From positions 186,001 through 250,000 of the forward strand of contig NZ_CANKUD010000004.1 of assembly GCF_947486615.1 (NCBI RefSeq): 64,000 nucleotides of DNA. The letters run 5' to 3'. The DNA comes from an uncultured Modestobacter sp. (GTDB lineage: Bacteria; Actinomycetota; Actinomycetes; Mycobacteriales; Geodermatophilaceae). Both the position numbers and the translations under genes were made by a program. Positions 50,995 to 59,314 of this stretch are shown here, one piece after another (positions within the stretch are counted from its first letter, which is position 1; every line of letters starts with the position of its first letter). Below the pieces are notes generated by a model. That model saw only the letters and a program-made list of their open reading frames with translations. It was not told the DNA's origin and searched no databases.

Positions 50995-51810
50995 ATGGTC
51001 GGCTCCCTGCGCGGCGTCCGGCTGCCGCACGCGACGACGACCAGACGGGCGACCCGGCTGCTGGCGCTGCTCACCCTGCTCGACGAGAGCGAGGAGGCCG
51101 TGCCCGCCGACCTCGCCAGCGCGCTCGGGGTCTCCGGGGCGACGGTCCGCCGCGACCTGGCCGAGCTGGAGGCGCAGTGCCTCGTCGTCCGCACCCACGG
51201 GCGCGCCCACCGGGTCGAGTCCAGCGTCGACGTCCCGGTGGCACTCAAGGACACCCGGTTCCGCGAGGCCAAGCGGCGCATCGCCGTGCGGGCGGCGGCG
51301 CTCATCCCGCCGGGCCGGCACGGGGTGGCCCTCAACGGGGGCAGCACGACCGCGGAGGTGGCCCGGACGCTGGCCGAGCGCGACGGCCTGACCATCGTCA
51401 CGAACTCGCTCACGACCGCGGTCCAGCTGTCGTCCCGGCCGGGGCTGCGCGTGATCGTCAACGGCGGCTGGCTGCGCCCGCACTCCGCCGAGCTGGTCGG
51501 TCCGCTCACCGAGGGCACCTTCGCCGCGATGGAGGTGGAGTTCGCCCTGCTCGGCATCGACGGGGTCAGCGCGGCGGCCGGTGCCACCACCCACGACGAC
51601 ACGGAGGCGCGGGCCAACCGGGAGATGATCCTGCACGCCCAGCGGGTGGTCGTGGTGGCCGACGGGTCGAAGGTCGGCCGGGTGACCAGCGCGCGGGTGG
51701 CCGACGTGGCGGAGGTGCACGACCTGGTGACCGACACGACCGCGGACCCGGGCGAGCTCGCCCGGATCCGCGACGCCGGCGTCCGCGTGCACCTCGTCGA
51801 CGCGCGCTGA
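50995..51810 (+). CDS. DeoR/GlpR family transcriptional regulator
   Basis: A 271-residue DeoR-type repressor: HTH in TRRATRLLALLTLLDES and ALGVSGATVRRDLAELEAQ (the family signature), then a sugar-phosphate-sensing isomerase-like domain (LNGGSTTAEVARTLAER, IVTNSLTTAVQL, LLGIDGVSAAAGATTHDD). It diverges from the DUF4832 gene across a 206-bp gap that holds the inverted pair ACCGCC/GGCGGT (50872-50890). It converges on the sugar-transport operon. Targets unproven. Confidence 0.88.
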   Translation: MVGSLRGVRLPHATTTRRATRLLALLTLLDESEEAVPADLASALGVSGATVRRDLAELEAQCLVVRTHGRAHRVESSVDVPVALKDTRFREAKRRIAVRAAALIPPGRHGVALNGGSTTAEVARTLAERDGLTIVTNSLTTAVQLSSRPGLRVIVNGGWLRPHSAELVGPLTEGTFAAMEVEFALLGIDGVSAAAGATTHDDTEARANREMILHAQRVVVVADGSKVGRVTSARVADVAEVHDLVTDTTADPGELARIRDAGVRVHLVDAR

Positions 51811-51821
51811 GGGCCTCCGGC

Positions 51822-51847
51822 TGACCGGGGCCGGCCGGCCCCGGTCA
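51822..51847. terminator. Perfect 26-bp palindrome, terminator between convergent genes
   Basis: Thirteen bases (51822-51834) are the exact reverse complement of the next thirteen (51835-51847). It lies after the deoR stop and overlaps nothing else; its right end is 3 bp before the permease stop at 51850. Confidence 0.75.
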
Positions 51848-51849
51848 GG

Positions 51850-52770
51850 TCACTTGAGCCCGGAGCTGGCCAGCCCGTCGATCACCCGGCGCTGCAGGGC
51901 GATGAACAGGATCAGGATCGGCGCCATCGCCATCAGGCTGGCCGCGAGGACCACCGGGTAGTCGACGGTCCGGTCGCTGACCAGCGTGGCCAGGCCGGCC
52001 GACAGCGGCATCCGCTCGCTGAAGGTCGACACCACCAGCGGCCACAGCAGCTCGTTCCACGACCACAGGCTCGCCGTGATGGCCAGCACGCTCATCGTGG
52101 GACGGGCCAGGGGCAGCATCACCCGCCAGAAGATCTGCAGCGGGTTCGCGCCGTCCAGCCGCGCGGCCTCCTCGAGCTCCGGGGGCATCGCCAGGAAGGC
52201 GGTGCGCATGAGGAACGTGCCGAAGGCGCTGAACAGACCGGGCAGCACCAGGCCGCCGAAGGTGTTGAGCAGGCCCAGCCCCTGCACGATCTGGTACTGC
52301 GAGAGCAGGTAGACCTGCGAGGGCACCATCAGGATCGACAGCACCATCACCAGCAGCACGTTGCGGCCCCGGAAGTGCATCCGGGCGAACGCGTAGCCGG
52401 CGAGGGTGCAGAACAGGATCTGGGCGAGCGTGCGGGCCACGGTGATCATCACCGAGGTCTGCAGCTGGCTCAGGAAGGGGAGCTGCCGGAAGACCTCCGC
52501 GTAGTTCTCCCACCGCAGCGTCTCCGGCCAGATGGTCGGGGTGACGCTCTGCACCTCGGCGTTGGTGCTCAGCGACATGATGAGCTGCCAGACGAACGGG
52601 AAGGCCATCACCAGCGCGCCCGACGCCAGCACGACGTGGGCGACGACGTGCGAGCCCTGCCGGCGGCGGCGTCGACGACGGCCGACGGCGCGGCCGCTCG
52701 GCGGTGTGGTGCCGCGCAGGGCCTCCCGCTGCTCGTCCGGTGTGCGCACCGCGATCAGGTCGTCAGCCAC
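51850..52770 (-). CDS. Sugar ABC transporter permease (MalG-like, CUT1)
   Basis: A 306-residue binding-protein-dependent permease with six helices. After a basic N-terminus comes HVVLASGALVMAFPFVWQL, the family EAA-loop region EEAARLDGANPLQIFWRVMLP and a last helix ending ALQRRVIDGLASSGLK. GTG 52770 with GGAGG upstream; it overlaps the MalF-like gene by 8 bp. It works with the MalF-like permease and solute-binding lipoprotein. No ATPase is encoded in the cluster, as expected if a shared MsiK-type ATPase serves it. Confidence 0.92.
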   Translation of the reverse strand: MADDLIAVRTPDEQREALRGTTPPSGRAVGRRRRRRRQGSHVVAHVVLASGALVMAFPFVWQLIMSLSTNAEVQSVTPTIWPETLRWENYAEVFRQLPFLSQLQTSVMITVARTLAQILFCTLAGYAFARMHFRGRNVLLVMVLSILMVPSQVYLLSQYQIVQGLGLLNTFGGLVLPGLFSAFGTFLMRTAFLAMPPELEEAARLDGANPLQIFWRVMLPLARPTMSVLAITASLWSWNELLWPLVVSTFSERMPLSAGLATLVSDRTVDYPVVLAASLMAMAPILILFIALQRRVIDGLASSGLK

Positions 52771-53782
52771 CGTGGACCCACCTCCGCTGGAACCGGAACT
52801 GGACCGCGGTCGCCACACCGATGATCAGCAGGATCACCATGGCGATGGCGGCGGCGTAGCCCTTGTCGTTCTGGACGAAACCGGCCTGGTAGAAGAAGTA
52901 GACCAACGACATGCTCCGGGGCAGGGTCGGGTTGGTGCTCCCCAGGATCGCGTAGAGCAGGTCGAACAGCTGGAAGCTGGAGATCACCGTGATGATCAGC
53001 AGGAACGAGATGCTGGGGGTCAGCAGGGGCACGGTGATCGACCGGAACTGGTTCCACCGCGACGCACCGTCGAGCTCGGCGGCCTCGTACAGGTCCGGGG
53101 GGATGTTCTTCAGCCCCGCGCCCAGCACGATCATGGAGAAGCCGAGGGACGACCACAGACCGACCAGCGCCACGGCGACCATCGCGGCACCGGGCGTGCT
53201 GATCCAGTAGGGGCCCTCGATCCCGACGAGCCCCAGGACGTAGTTCAGGACGCCGAAGTCGCCGTTGTAGATGATCCGCCAGACCATCGCGATCGCGGTC
53301 GGCATCGCCACGTAGGGCAAGAAGTACAGGACCCGGTAGAACGAGGCGAACCGCAGGTCCGGCAGGTTCAGCAGGCTGGCCAGGTACACCGCGATCGGGA
53401 TGCCCAGCAGCACGATGGCCGTGTACAGCAGGGTGTTGCCCAGTGCCCGGTAGAGGGCCGCATCCGCGACGAGCTGGCGGTAGTTGTCCAGGCCGGAGAA
53501 GGTCGCCCCGCCGAACACGCCGAAGGTGGTGAGGGAGTACCAGGCCGTCTGCAGGATCGGCCAGAGGTAGAAGACGACGATGCCTGCGGCGAGGGGGGCC
53601 ACGAACAGCCAGGGCCAGGCGCCGTCGTTCCGCTTCCGCCGGCGCCGGCTCTCCGGCTGCCCGGGGGCCCCACCCCGACCGACCGGGCCCCGGCCGGCCC
53701 GGACCCGGGGGACCGGGCTGCTCGGGGCCTGGCTGCTCGGCGCCTGGCCGGCCGGGGCCTGCTGCTGCACGCTGTCACTCAT
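52763..53782 (-). CDS. Sugar ABC transporter permease (MalF-like, CUT1)
   Basis: A 339-residue permease: low-complexity Gln/Pro/Ser and basic N-terminal tail (about 1-50), then WPWLFVAPLAAGIVVFYLW as helix 1 and five more. The EAA loop is LYEAAELDGASRWNQFRSI. It pairs with the MalG-like subunit. ATG 53782; its start is 3 bp after the binding-protein stop. Confidence 0.92.
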   Translation of the reverse strand: MSDSVQQQAPAGQAPSSQAPSSPVPRVRAGRGPVGRGGAPGQPESRRRRKRNDGAWPWLFVAPLAAGIVVFYLWPILQTAWYSLTTFGVFGGATFSGLDNYRQLVADAALYRALGNTLLYTAIVLLGIPIAVYLASLLNLPDLRFASFYRVLYFLPYVAMPTAIAMVWRIIYNGDFGVLNYVLGLVGIEGPYWISTPGAAMVAVALVGLWSSLGFSMIVLGAGLKNIPPDLYEAAELDGASRWNQFRSITVPLLTPSISFLLIITVISSFQLFDLLYAILGSTNPTLPRSMSLVYFFYQAGFVQNDKGYAAAIAMVILLIIGVATAVQFRFQRRWVHGG

Positions 53783-53785
53783 GGG

Positions 53786-55099
53786 TCACTCGGCCGCGAG
53801 CGCCGTGTTCATCCGCTCGGCCAGCTCGGCCGTCACCTCGTCGACCGGCCGTGCCCCGGAGAACGCCTCGGGCAGCAGCTCGGTCTCCGCGGCGTTCCAC
53901 TCGGCGGTGTTGGCGCTGACCGGGAGCGGGCGGGCGTAGTCCAGCGCGTCGAGGAACACCTGCAGGTCCGCGCCCTCCAGGGAGTCGGCGAAGGCGTCCT
54001 GGGTGCCGGTGTAGGCGGGGATGACCGAGCCTGCCTCACCCAGTTGGCGCTGGGCCTCCTCGCCGGCCAGGAACACCTGCAGGGCCTGCGCCGCCTGCTT
54101 GTTCTCCGAGTCGGCCGCCACCACGTTGGACACGCCGTGGATCACCGTCGCCTGCTCCTCGCCGATCGGCAGGGGCAGGGCGGTCACCGTGCCGACGAGG
54201 TCGGAGTCGGTGATGGCGGACCGGAACCAGCTGCCGCCGAAGTACATCGCCAGCTTGCCGGAGACGAACCACTGGTCGGCGGTGGTGTCGGTGAGCTGCT
54301 GCATGCTGGGCGACCCACCGCTGGCGATGAGGTCGGTCCAGAACTGGATGCCCTGCTGAGTCTCCGGGGTGTCGTAGCCGGAGCTGTCGCCGTCGATGAC
54401 GGACCCGCCGCTCTGGAAGATCGTGTTGTAGTACGTGGTCTGGCCGTCCATCCCGCCGGCCGCGCCGTAGACCCCCTGGCCGGAGAGCTTCTGGGAGATC
54501 TCCGCCGCGGTGGCCTGGAAGTCCTCCCACGTCCAGTCGCCGCTGGGCAGCTCGACGCCGGCCTGCTCGAAGAGCTGGGTGTTCACCCAGACGCCGATGG
54601 TGTCGAAGTCCTTGGGCACGCCGTACTGCACGTCGTCGAGCGTGTAGAGCTCGTTGAGCGCCTCCGGGTAGTTCGCCGGGTCGATGTCCCCGGCCTCGAC
54701 GACCTCGGTGATCGGCTCGAGGAGGTCGTTGGCGGCGTAGAGCTGGAAGTTCGGCCCGTTCATCCAGAACAGGTCGGGCAGCGTCTGGCTGGACCCCTGC
54801 GTCTGCAGCTTCGTCCAGTACTCGCTGTAGGGCGTGACGTTCACGTTCACCGTGACGTCGGGGAACTCCTCGTTGAACGCGGCGATGTTCTGCTCGATCA
54901 CCGGGACCTGGTTCTGGTCCCACACGCCGTAGGTGATGGTCGCCGACAGGTCGCTCGAGGCGGGCTCGTACGCGGCGGCCTCCCCGCCGCCGGACGAGCT
55001 GTCGCCGCAGCCGGCGACGGTCAGGGCAACGGCCAGGCCGGTGGCGAGTCCGGCGGTGCGACGGCCCCGGCGGGACGGGCGGTGGAGGGCGGTGCTCAT
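53786..55099 (-). CDS. Sugar-binding lipoprotein (ABC transporter solute-binding)
   Basis: A 437-residue extracellular solute-binding protein (family 1). Lipoprotein signal ends LAVALTVAGC (Cys about 31). Features: ITYGVWDQNQVPVIEQNIA, YPEALNELYTLDDVQYGVP, and aromatic residues for sugar stacking. With the divergent catabolic genes this should bind an amino sugar or its oligomer. The ATG overlaps the Gfo/Idh stop (ATGA). Confidence 0.92.
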   Translation of the reverse strand: MSTALHRPSRRGRRTAGLATGLAVALTVAGCGDSSSGGGEAAAYEPASSDLSATITYGVWDQNQVPVIEQNIAAFNEEFPDVTVNVNVTPYSEYWTKLQTQGSSQTLPDLFWMNGPNFQLYAANDLLEPITEVVEAGDIDPANYPEALNELYTLDDVQYGVPKDFDTIGVWVNTQLFEQAGVELPSGDWTWEDFQATAAEISQKLSGQGVYGAAGGMDGQTTYYNTIFQSGGSVIDGDSSGYDTPETQQGIQFWTDLIASGGSPSMQQLTDTTADQWFVSGKLAMYFGGSWFRSAITDSDLVGTVTALPLPIGEEQATVIHGVSNVVAADSENKQAAQALQVFLAGEEAQRQLGEAGSVIPAYTGTQDAFADSLEGADLQVFLDALDYARPLPVSANTAEWNAAETELLPEAFSGARPVDEVTAELAERMNTALAAE

Positions 55100-56316
55100 C
55101 GGGTGGTCCTTCCAGAGGCGGCGCGGGGGGTGGGCGAGGTGCGGGCGAAGTGGTCGAGCACGTGCTGCGGCAGCTCGGGGACGGTGCGCGGACGGGACCC
55201 GTCGCGCAGCGACTCGGCCGCCGACGATCCGGCGGCGACGGCCTCGCGGGCCGCGACCGGGGAGACGAGCGTGGGCGTCCCGTCGATGACCAGGTCGAGG
55301 AACTCGGTCATCGTCAGGAGGTCGGCGTCGGCGTGGCCGGTGGTGACGCCGGAGATGGGGTGCTCGCGGTCGCCCGCGGCCTGCCACTCGTGCCGGCGGT
55401 TCCACACCCGGACGACGCCGCCGGCGGTGTCGCCGAAGTTCTCCAGCCGCCCCTCGGTCCCGATGACGGTGTAGTTCCGCCAGTAGTCGGGGGTGAAGTG
55501 GCACTGCTGGTAGCTGGCCAGCACCCCGTTGTCCAAGGTCATCAGCATCATCGAGACGTCCTCGACGTCGACGACCGGGTTGAGCCCCGTCTGCGCGGCC
55601 GGCGGCCAGTTGTCCATGGAGAACCAGTCGGTCATCGTCTCGCCGACGCGCTCCCGGCGGTCCGGCAGGCCGCCGTAGACCATCAGGTCGCCCATGCCGA
55701 CGACGCGGCGGGTGTAGCCGGAGGCCAGGTGGTGGACGACGTCGATGTCGTGGCTGGCCTTCTGCAGCAGCAGCGTCCCGGTCTTGCTGCGGTCGGCGTG
55801 CCAGTCCTTGAAGTAGTAGTCGCCGCCGTGGCCCACGAAGTGGCGGACCCAGACGGTCTTCACCTCGCCGATCTCGCCGCGCTCGATGATCTCGCGCATC
55901 GTGCGGACCACCGCGGCGTGGCGGAAGTTGTGCCCCACGTAGAGCGGGGTCCCGGTCTCCGCGGCGGTGGTCAGCACCCGGTCGGCGTCGGCGAGCGTGG
56001 TCGCCAGGGGCTTCTCCAGGTAGACGGCCACCCCGGCGCGGAGCAGGTCGACCGCGATGTCGGCGTGGGTGTGGTCCGGCGTCGTCACGATCGCGGCGTC
56101 CATGCCCCCCGCGGCGATCAGGGCGTGGTGGTCGGCGTGGACGGGCACGTCGCCGAACAGCGCCCGGGCCCTCTCCCGGCCGACCGGGTCGGGGTCGACC
56201 GCCGCGGCGACGCGTGCGCCGGGCCTGGCCTCCGGGACGTGCAGCCCGATCTCGCTGCGCTGCCCGGTGCCGATCACGGCGACGGTCAGGTCTGCGCCGG
56301 CAGCTGAGGTGGTCAT
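55096..56316 (-). CDS. Gfo/Idh/MocA family oxidoreductase
   Basis: A 406-residue NAD(P)-dependent enzyme. The Rossmann loop is VAVIGTGQRSEIGLHV at the N-terminus; the conserved VYLEKPLATTLADADRV (EKP motif) lies near 96; HNFRHAAVVRTMREII and the loop LLQKASHDIDVVHHLASGY carry the probable catalytic Asp/His. Members oxidise sugars, and some (GH109) hydrolyse alpha-N-acetylgalactosaminides through an NAD-dependent mechanism. Neither role can be fixed here, but the operon makes an amino sugar substrate likely. First gene of the transport operon, translated into the binding-protein gene. Confidence 0.88.
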   Translation of the reverse strand: MTTSAAGADLTVAVIGTGQRSEIGLHVPEARPGARVAAAVDPDPVGRERARALFGDVPVHADHHALIAAGGMDAAIVTTPDHTHADIAVDLLRAGVAVYLEKPLATTLADADRVLTTAAETGTPLYVGHNFRHAAVVRTMREIIERGEIGEVKTVWVRHFVGHGGDYYFKDWHADRSKTGTLLLQKASHDIDVVHHLASGYTRRVVGMGDLMVYGGLPDRRERVGETMTDWFSMDNWPPAAQTGLNPVVDVEDVSMMLMTLDNGVLASYQQCHFTPDYWRNYTVIGTEGRLENFGDTAGGVVRVWNRRHEWQAAGDREHPISGVTTGHADADLLTMTEFLDLVIDGTPTLVSPVAAREAVAAGSSAAESLRDGSRPRTVPELPQHVLDHFARTSPTPRAASGRTTR

Positions 56317-56353
56317 CGATCGACCGACCCGGCAGCACCGACGACGATGTCGA

Positions 56354-56424
56354 TGAACTCTGTGAGCGAACTTGTCGCTGCAGGCCCTGAACTGAGCATG
56401 AACAGACACTAGCGGGCAGGTTCA
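56354..56424. promoter_or_regulatory. Cluster of TGAAC motifs before the transport operon
   Basis: TGAAC occurs at 56354, 56388 and 56399, a CGAAC at 56367 and an inverted GTTCA at 56420, all within 110 bp upstream of the Gfo/Idh start (56316, minus strand). Spacing of 11-13 bp within pairs suits a regulator binding one face of the helix, plausibly the neighbouring DeoR protein. Confidence 0.3.
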
Positions 56425-56551
56425 CGAATGCCTAGGAGACCCGTGAGCCGTTACAAGCCGGACATGTCGCCCCGGTCCCGGGCGCTCGCGGCCGGACCGC
56501 CAGGGGCTGGCGGGCCCGCAACCGGGCGCCCGGACGTGCGCTCCGACGAGG

Positions 56552-56570
56552 GCGCCGTCCGGGACGGCGC
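56552..56570. terminator. Small hairpin after deoR (second)
   Basis: A 7-bp stem (56552-56558 with 56564-56570) with a 5-base loop, 45 bp after the regulator stop on the minus strand. The 298-bp gap 56317-56614 otherwise holds only the TGAAC motifs and no convincing gene. Confidence 0.35.
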
Positions 56571-56614
56571 ATCCGTTGCGGTGTCCTGCGGGTCGGTCGG
56601 GTCGGTCGGGTCGA

Positions 56615-57412
56615 TCAGGCCCCGGGCGCGGCCACGATCACCTCGACGCCGGCGGCGCCGAGCTCGCCGGCCAGCTCGGGCGGGACCGGGGCGTCGGTGA
56701 CCAGCACGTCGATGTGGTCCAGCGGGCAGATCCGGGCGAAGGTGGTCCGGCCGAGCTTGGTGGCGTCGGCGGCGATCACCACCCGGCGGGCGACCGCGGC
56801 GAGCTGGCGGGAGGCCTCGGCCTCCCCCTCGTGCACGGTGGTGGCGCCGAACTTGCCGGTGATCCCGTCGACGCCGAGCACGGCCAGGTCGAGGCTGAAG
56901 TCCTGCAGCGAGTTGCCGACCAGCGGTCCGACCAGCTCGTACGACTGCCGGCGGGGCACCCCGCCGGTCACCACGATCTTGACGTGCTCCCGGATCGACA
57001 ACTCGTAGGCGATGTTCAGCGCGTTGGTGACGATCGTGACGCCCGGGGTGTCGCCGGACATGCCGAGGCGCTCGCTCCAGCCCAGGACGCGGCCCACCTC
57101 GCTGGTGGTCGTGCCGCCGTTGAGCCCGACCGAGTCGCCCGGTGCCACCAGGTCCGCCACCGCCCGGGCGATGGCCCCCTTCGCCTCCGCCTGCCGGACG
57201 ATCTTGTACTGCAGCGGCAGTTCGTACCCCGAGCCCAGTGCCGAGGCGCCGCCGTGCGTCCGGGTGATGAGCCGCTGGTCGGCCAGGGTCGTGAGGTCGC
57301 GGCGCACCGTCGCGGTGGACACGCCGAGCGCTTCGGCCACCTCGATGATCGAGACGTTGCGCCGTTCGCTCACGAGCTCGAGCACCAGGTTGAGGCGCTG
57401 CTGCTGGGTCAT
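56615..57412 (-). CDS. DeoR/AgaR-type transcriptional regulator
   Basis: A 265-residue DeoR-family regulator: RNVSIIEVAEALGVSTATV as HTH, then LNGGTTTSEVGRVLGW, TIVTNALNIAYELS, VVTGGVPRRQSYELVGPL and LGVDGITGKFGATT (sugar-phosphate domain). In E. coli the aga cluster is controlled by AgaR, of the same family. Here it lies between the transport operon and the divergent catabolic operon, and probably represses one or both until an amino-sugar phosphate appears. Confidence 0.9.
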   Translation of the reverse strand: MTQQQRLNLVLELVSERRNVSIIEVAEALGVSTATVRRDLTTLADQRLITRTHGGASALGSGYELPLQYKIVRQAEAKGAIARAVADLVAPGDSVGLNGGTTTSEVGRVLGWSERLGMSGDTPGVTIVTNALNIAYELSIREHVKIVVTGGVPRRQSYELVGPLVGNSLQDFSLDLAVLGVDGITGKFGATTVHEGEAEASRQLAAVARRVVIAADATKLGRTTFARICPLDHIDVLVTDAPVPPELAGELGAAGVEVIVAAPGA

Positions 57413-57457
57413 GGCCGGGGCCCTCCTGGATTCGTCTCGGGTGATCCTACGAGGTGT

Positions 57458-57487
57458 TTGACGGCCGTGATTACTTCTGCTCAGATT
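57458..57487 (+). promoter_or_regulatory. Candidate promoter of the catabolic operon
   Basis: TTGACG (57458-57463) and CAGATT (57482-57487) are 18 bp apart, about 68 bp before the SIS gene start. Palindromic CTGATCAG (57496-57503) and a CAGAT...ATCTG pair overlap the likely start region and could bind the regulator. Confidence 0.4.
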
Positions 57488-57554
57488 GGGGGAGACTGAT
57501 CAGAACCGATCTGCGGCTGTGTCTGCGCCCAGGTCGCCCAGCGGAAAGAAGCCG

Positions 57555-58433
57555 ATGCCCTCCACGTTCGTCGATGCCGAGATCGCCTCTCAACCTGACG
57601 CCTGGCGGCAGGCGGCCACCCTCCTCCCGTCCGTCGCCGAGGCGCTGCCGCGCGCCGGCGAGCGGGTCGCGGTCGTCGGCTGCGGCACGAGCTGGTTCAT
57701 CGCCATGAGCTACGCGGTGCTCCGTGAGCAGGCCGGGCACGGGGTGACCGACGCCTTCGCCGGGTCGGAGTACCCGCTCGGCCGCCGGTACGACCGGGTG
57801 CTGCTGATCTCCCGGTCGGGCACGACCACCGAGATCATCGACCTGCTGGGCGAGCTGGCCGGCGTCCCGACCACGCTGATCACGGCCGTGCCGACGTCCC
57901 CGGCAGCGCAGGTGGCCACCTCGACCGTCGCGCTCCCGTTCGCCGACGAGCGGTCGGTGGTGCAGACCCGGTTCGCCACGACCGCGCTGACCCTGCTGCG
58001 CGTCCACCTGGGTGCCGACGTCGAGGTGCTGGCCGCACAGGGCGAGCGGGCGCTGGCGGTGCCGATCGAGGAGCTGCTGGCCGCCGACCAGTGCACCTTC
58101 CTCGGGCGCGGCTGGTCGGTCGGCCTGGCTGCCGAGGCCGCCCTCAAGACCCGGGAGGCGGCGCAGTTCTGGTCGGAGTCCTACCCGGCCATGGACTACC
58201 GGCACGGCCCCATCTCCATCGCCCAGCCCGGCCGGCTGGTGTGGGCGCTGGGAGAGGCCCCGGACGGGCTGGCCGAGGAGGTCGCCGCCACCGGTGCGAC
58301 GTTCGTCCAGCACCCGCTCGATGCCCAGGCCGGGCTGGTCGTCGCCCAGCGCTTCGCCGTCGCGGTCGCGAAGAGCCGCGGCCTCGACCCCGACCAGCCG
58401 CGCTCGCTGACGCGCTCCGTCATCCTGACGTGA
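57555..58433 (+). CDS. SIS domain sugar-phosphate isomerase/deaminase (AgaS-like)
   Basis: A 292-residue tandem-SIS protein like the isomerase half of glucosamine-6-phosphate synthase and like AgaS, galactosamine-6-phosphate deaminase/isomerase. SIS-1: VAVVGCGTSWFIAMSYAVL and LLISRSGTTTEIIDLL; SIS-2: CTFLGRGWSVGLAAEAALK, with KTREAAQFWSESYPAMDYRH carrying the catalytic Glu/His region. It lacks the amidotransferase domain, so it should deaminate rather than aminate. ATG 57555 has GGAAAG upstream. It begins the catabolic operon; its stop overlaps the ROK start (GTGA). Confidence 0.88.
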   Translation: MPSTFVDAEIASQPDAWRQAATLLPSVAEALPRAGERVAVVGCGTSWFIAMSYAVLREQAGHGVTDAFAGSEYPLGRRYDRVLLISRSGTTTEIIDLLGELAGVPTTLITAVPTSPAAQVATSTVALPFADERSVVQTRFATTALTLLRVHLGADVEVLAAQGERALAVPIEELLAADQCTFLGRGWSVGLAAEAALKTREAAQFWSESYPAMDYRHGPISIAQPGRLVWALGEAPDGLAEEVAATGATFVQHPLDAQAGLVVAQRFAVAVAKSRGLDPDQPRSLTRSVILT

Positions 58434-59314
58434 CGGGTGCGCCGCTGGTCGTCGGCGTCGACGTCGGCGGCACCAGCGTCAAGGGCCTGCTCCTGGACGC
58501 GGGCGGCCGGGCGGCCCGGGAGCTGCGGGTCCGTACCCCGGCGCCGGACCCCACCGGGACGCAGGTCGTCGAGGCCGTCGCCGACGTGGTGGCCCAGCTG
58601 ACCGCCCGCGCCGACCCGGACGTCCCGGTCGGCGTCGTCGTCCCCGGGATCGTCGACGAGCACCGCGGGACGGCGGTGCAGTCGGTGAACATCGGCTGGC
58701 GCGACCTGCCGCTGCGCGAGCTGCTGCAGACCCGGCTCGACCGCCGGGTCGCGCTGGGCCACGACGTGCGGGCCGGTGCCGTGGCCGAAGCGCGGACCGG
58801 CGCTGCCCGCGGCGCCGAGGGCGTGGTGGCCTTCGTGGCCGTGGGCACGGGCATCGCGGCGGCCGTGCTGGTCGACGGGGTCCCCGTCGTCGCCGGGGGC
58901 TGGGCGGGCGAGGTCGGGCAGCGGGTCCTGGTGCACGGCCCCTTCGCCGGGCTGCGCGTGGAACAGGTCGGCTCGGCGCGGGCCACCGCCGTCCGGGCCG
59001 GTGAGCCGCACGCGCGCGCCGTCGCCGACCGGGTGCGGGCCGGCGACGCCGCCGCCCGCGCGGTCTGGCAGGAGACCGTCGACGTGCTGGCCGACGTGCT
59101 GGTCGACCTGGTGGTCACGGTGGCCCCCTCGGCGATCGTGCTGGGCGGTGGCCTCGCGCTGGCCGGCGACGTCCTGCTGGACCCGCTCCGCGCCGCCCTC
59201 GGCCCGCGGGTGGCCGGGCTGCGCGCGCCGCACCTGGTGGTCGCCGCGCACGGCGACACCGCCGCGGCCCGCGGGGCGGCGCTGCTCGCCCAGGACCTGG
59301 CGGTCGGGTCGTGA
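58430..59314 (+). CDS. ROK family sugar kinase (zinc motif absent)
   Basis: A 294-residue ROK protein with the phosphate loop VGVDVGGTSVKGLLLDAG, the DVRAGAVAEA catalytic block (DxRAGA, the Asp that activates the sugar hydroxyl) and FVAVGTGIAAAVLVDGV. The zinc-binding CxCGxxGC signature of most ROK kinases is missing: GGWAGEVGQRVLVHGPF stands in the GEIGH region. It likely phosphorylates the imported amino sugar at C6. GTG 58430 overlaps the SIS stop; the stop is followed closely by nagA. Confidence 0.86.
   Translation: MTGAPLVVGVDVGGTSVKGLLLDAGGRAARELRVRTPAPDPTGTQVVEAVADVVAQLTARADPDVPVGVVVPGIVDEHRGTAVQSVNIGWRDLPLRELLQTRLDRRVALGHDVRAGAVAEARTGAARGAEGVVAFVAVGTGIAAAVLVDGVPVVAGGWAGEVGQRVLVHGPFAGLRVEQVGSARATAVRAGEPHARAVADRVRAGDAAARAVWQETVDVLADVLVDLVVTVAPSAIVLGGGLALAGDVLLDPLRAALGPRVAGLRAPHLVVAAHGDTAAARGAALLAQDLAVGS

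Noticed and set aside
52532-55474. 980-codon plus-strand frame across the sugar-transport operon
   Set aside because: Runs antisense to two permeases and a binding protein that carry all family motifs; composition is His/Arg/Val-rich shadow.
56428-56700. 90-codon plus frame before the second DeoR gene
   Set aside because: Overlaps the end of the DeoR gene antisense, Arg/Pro-rich, no family and no ribosome site.
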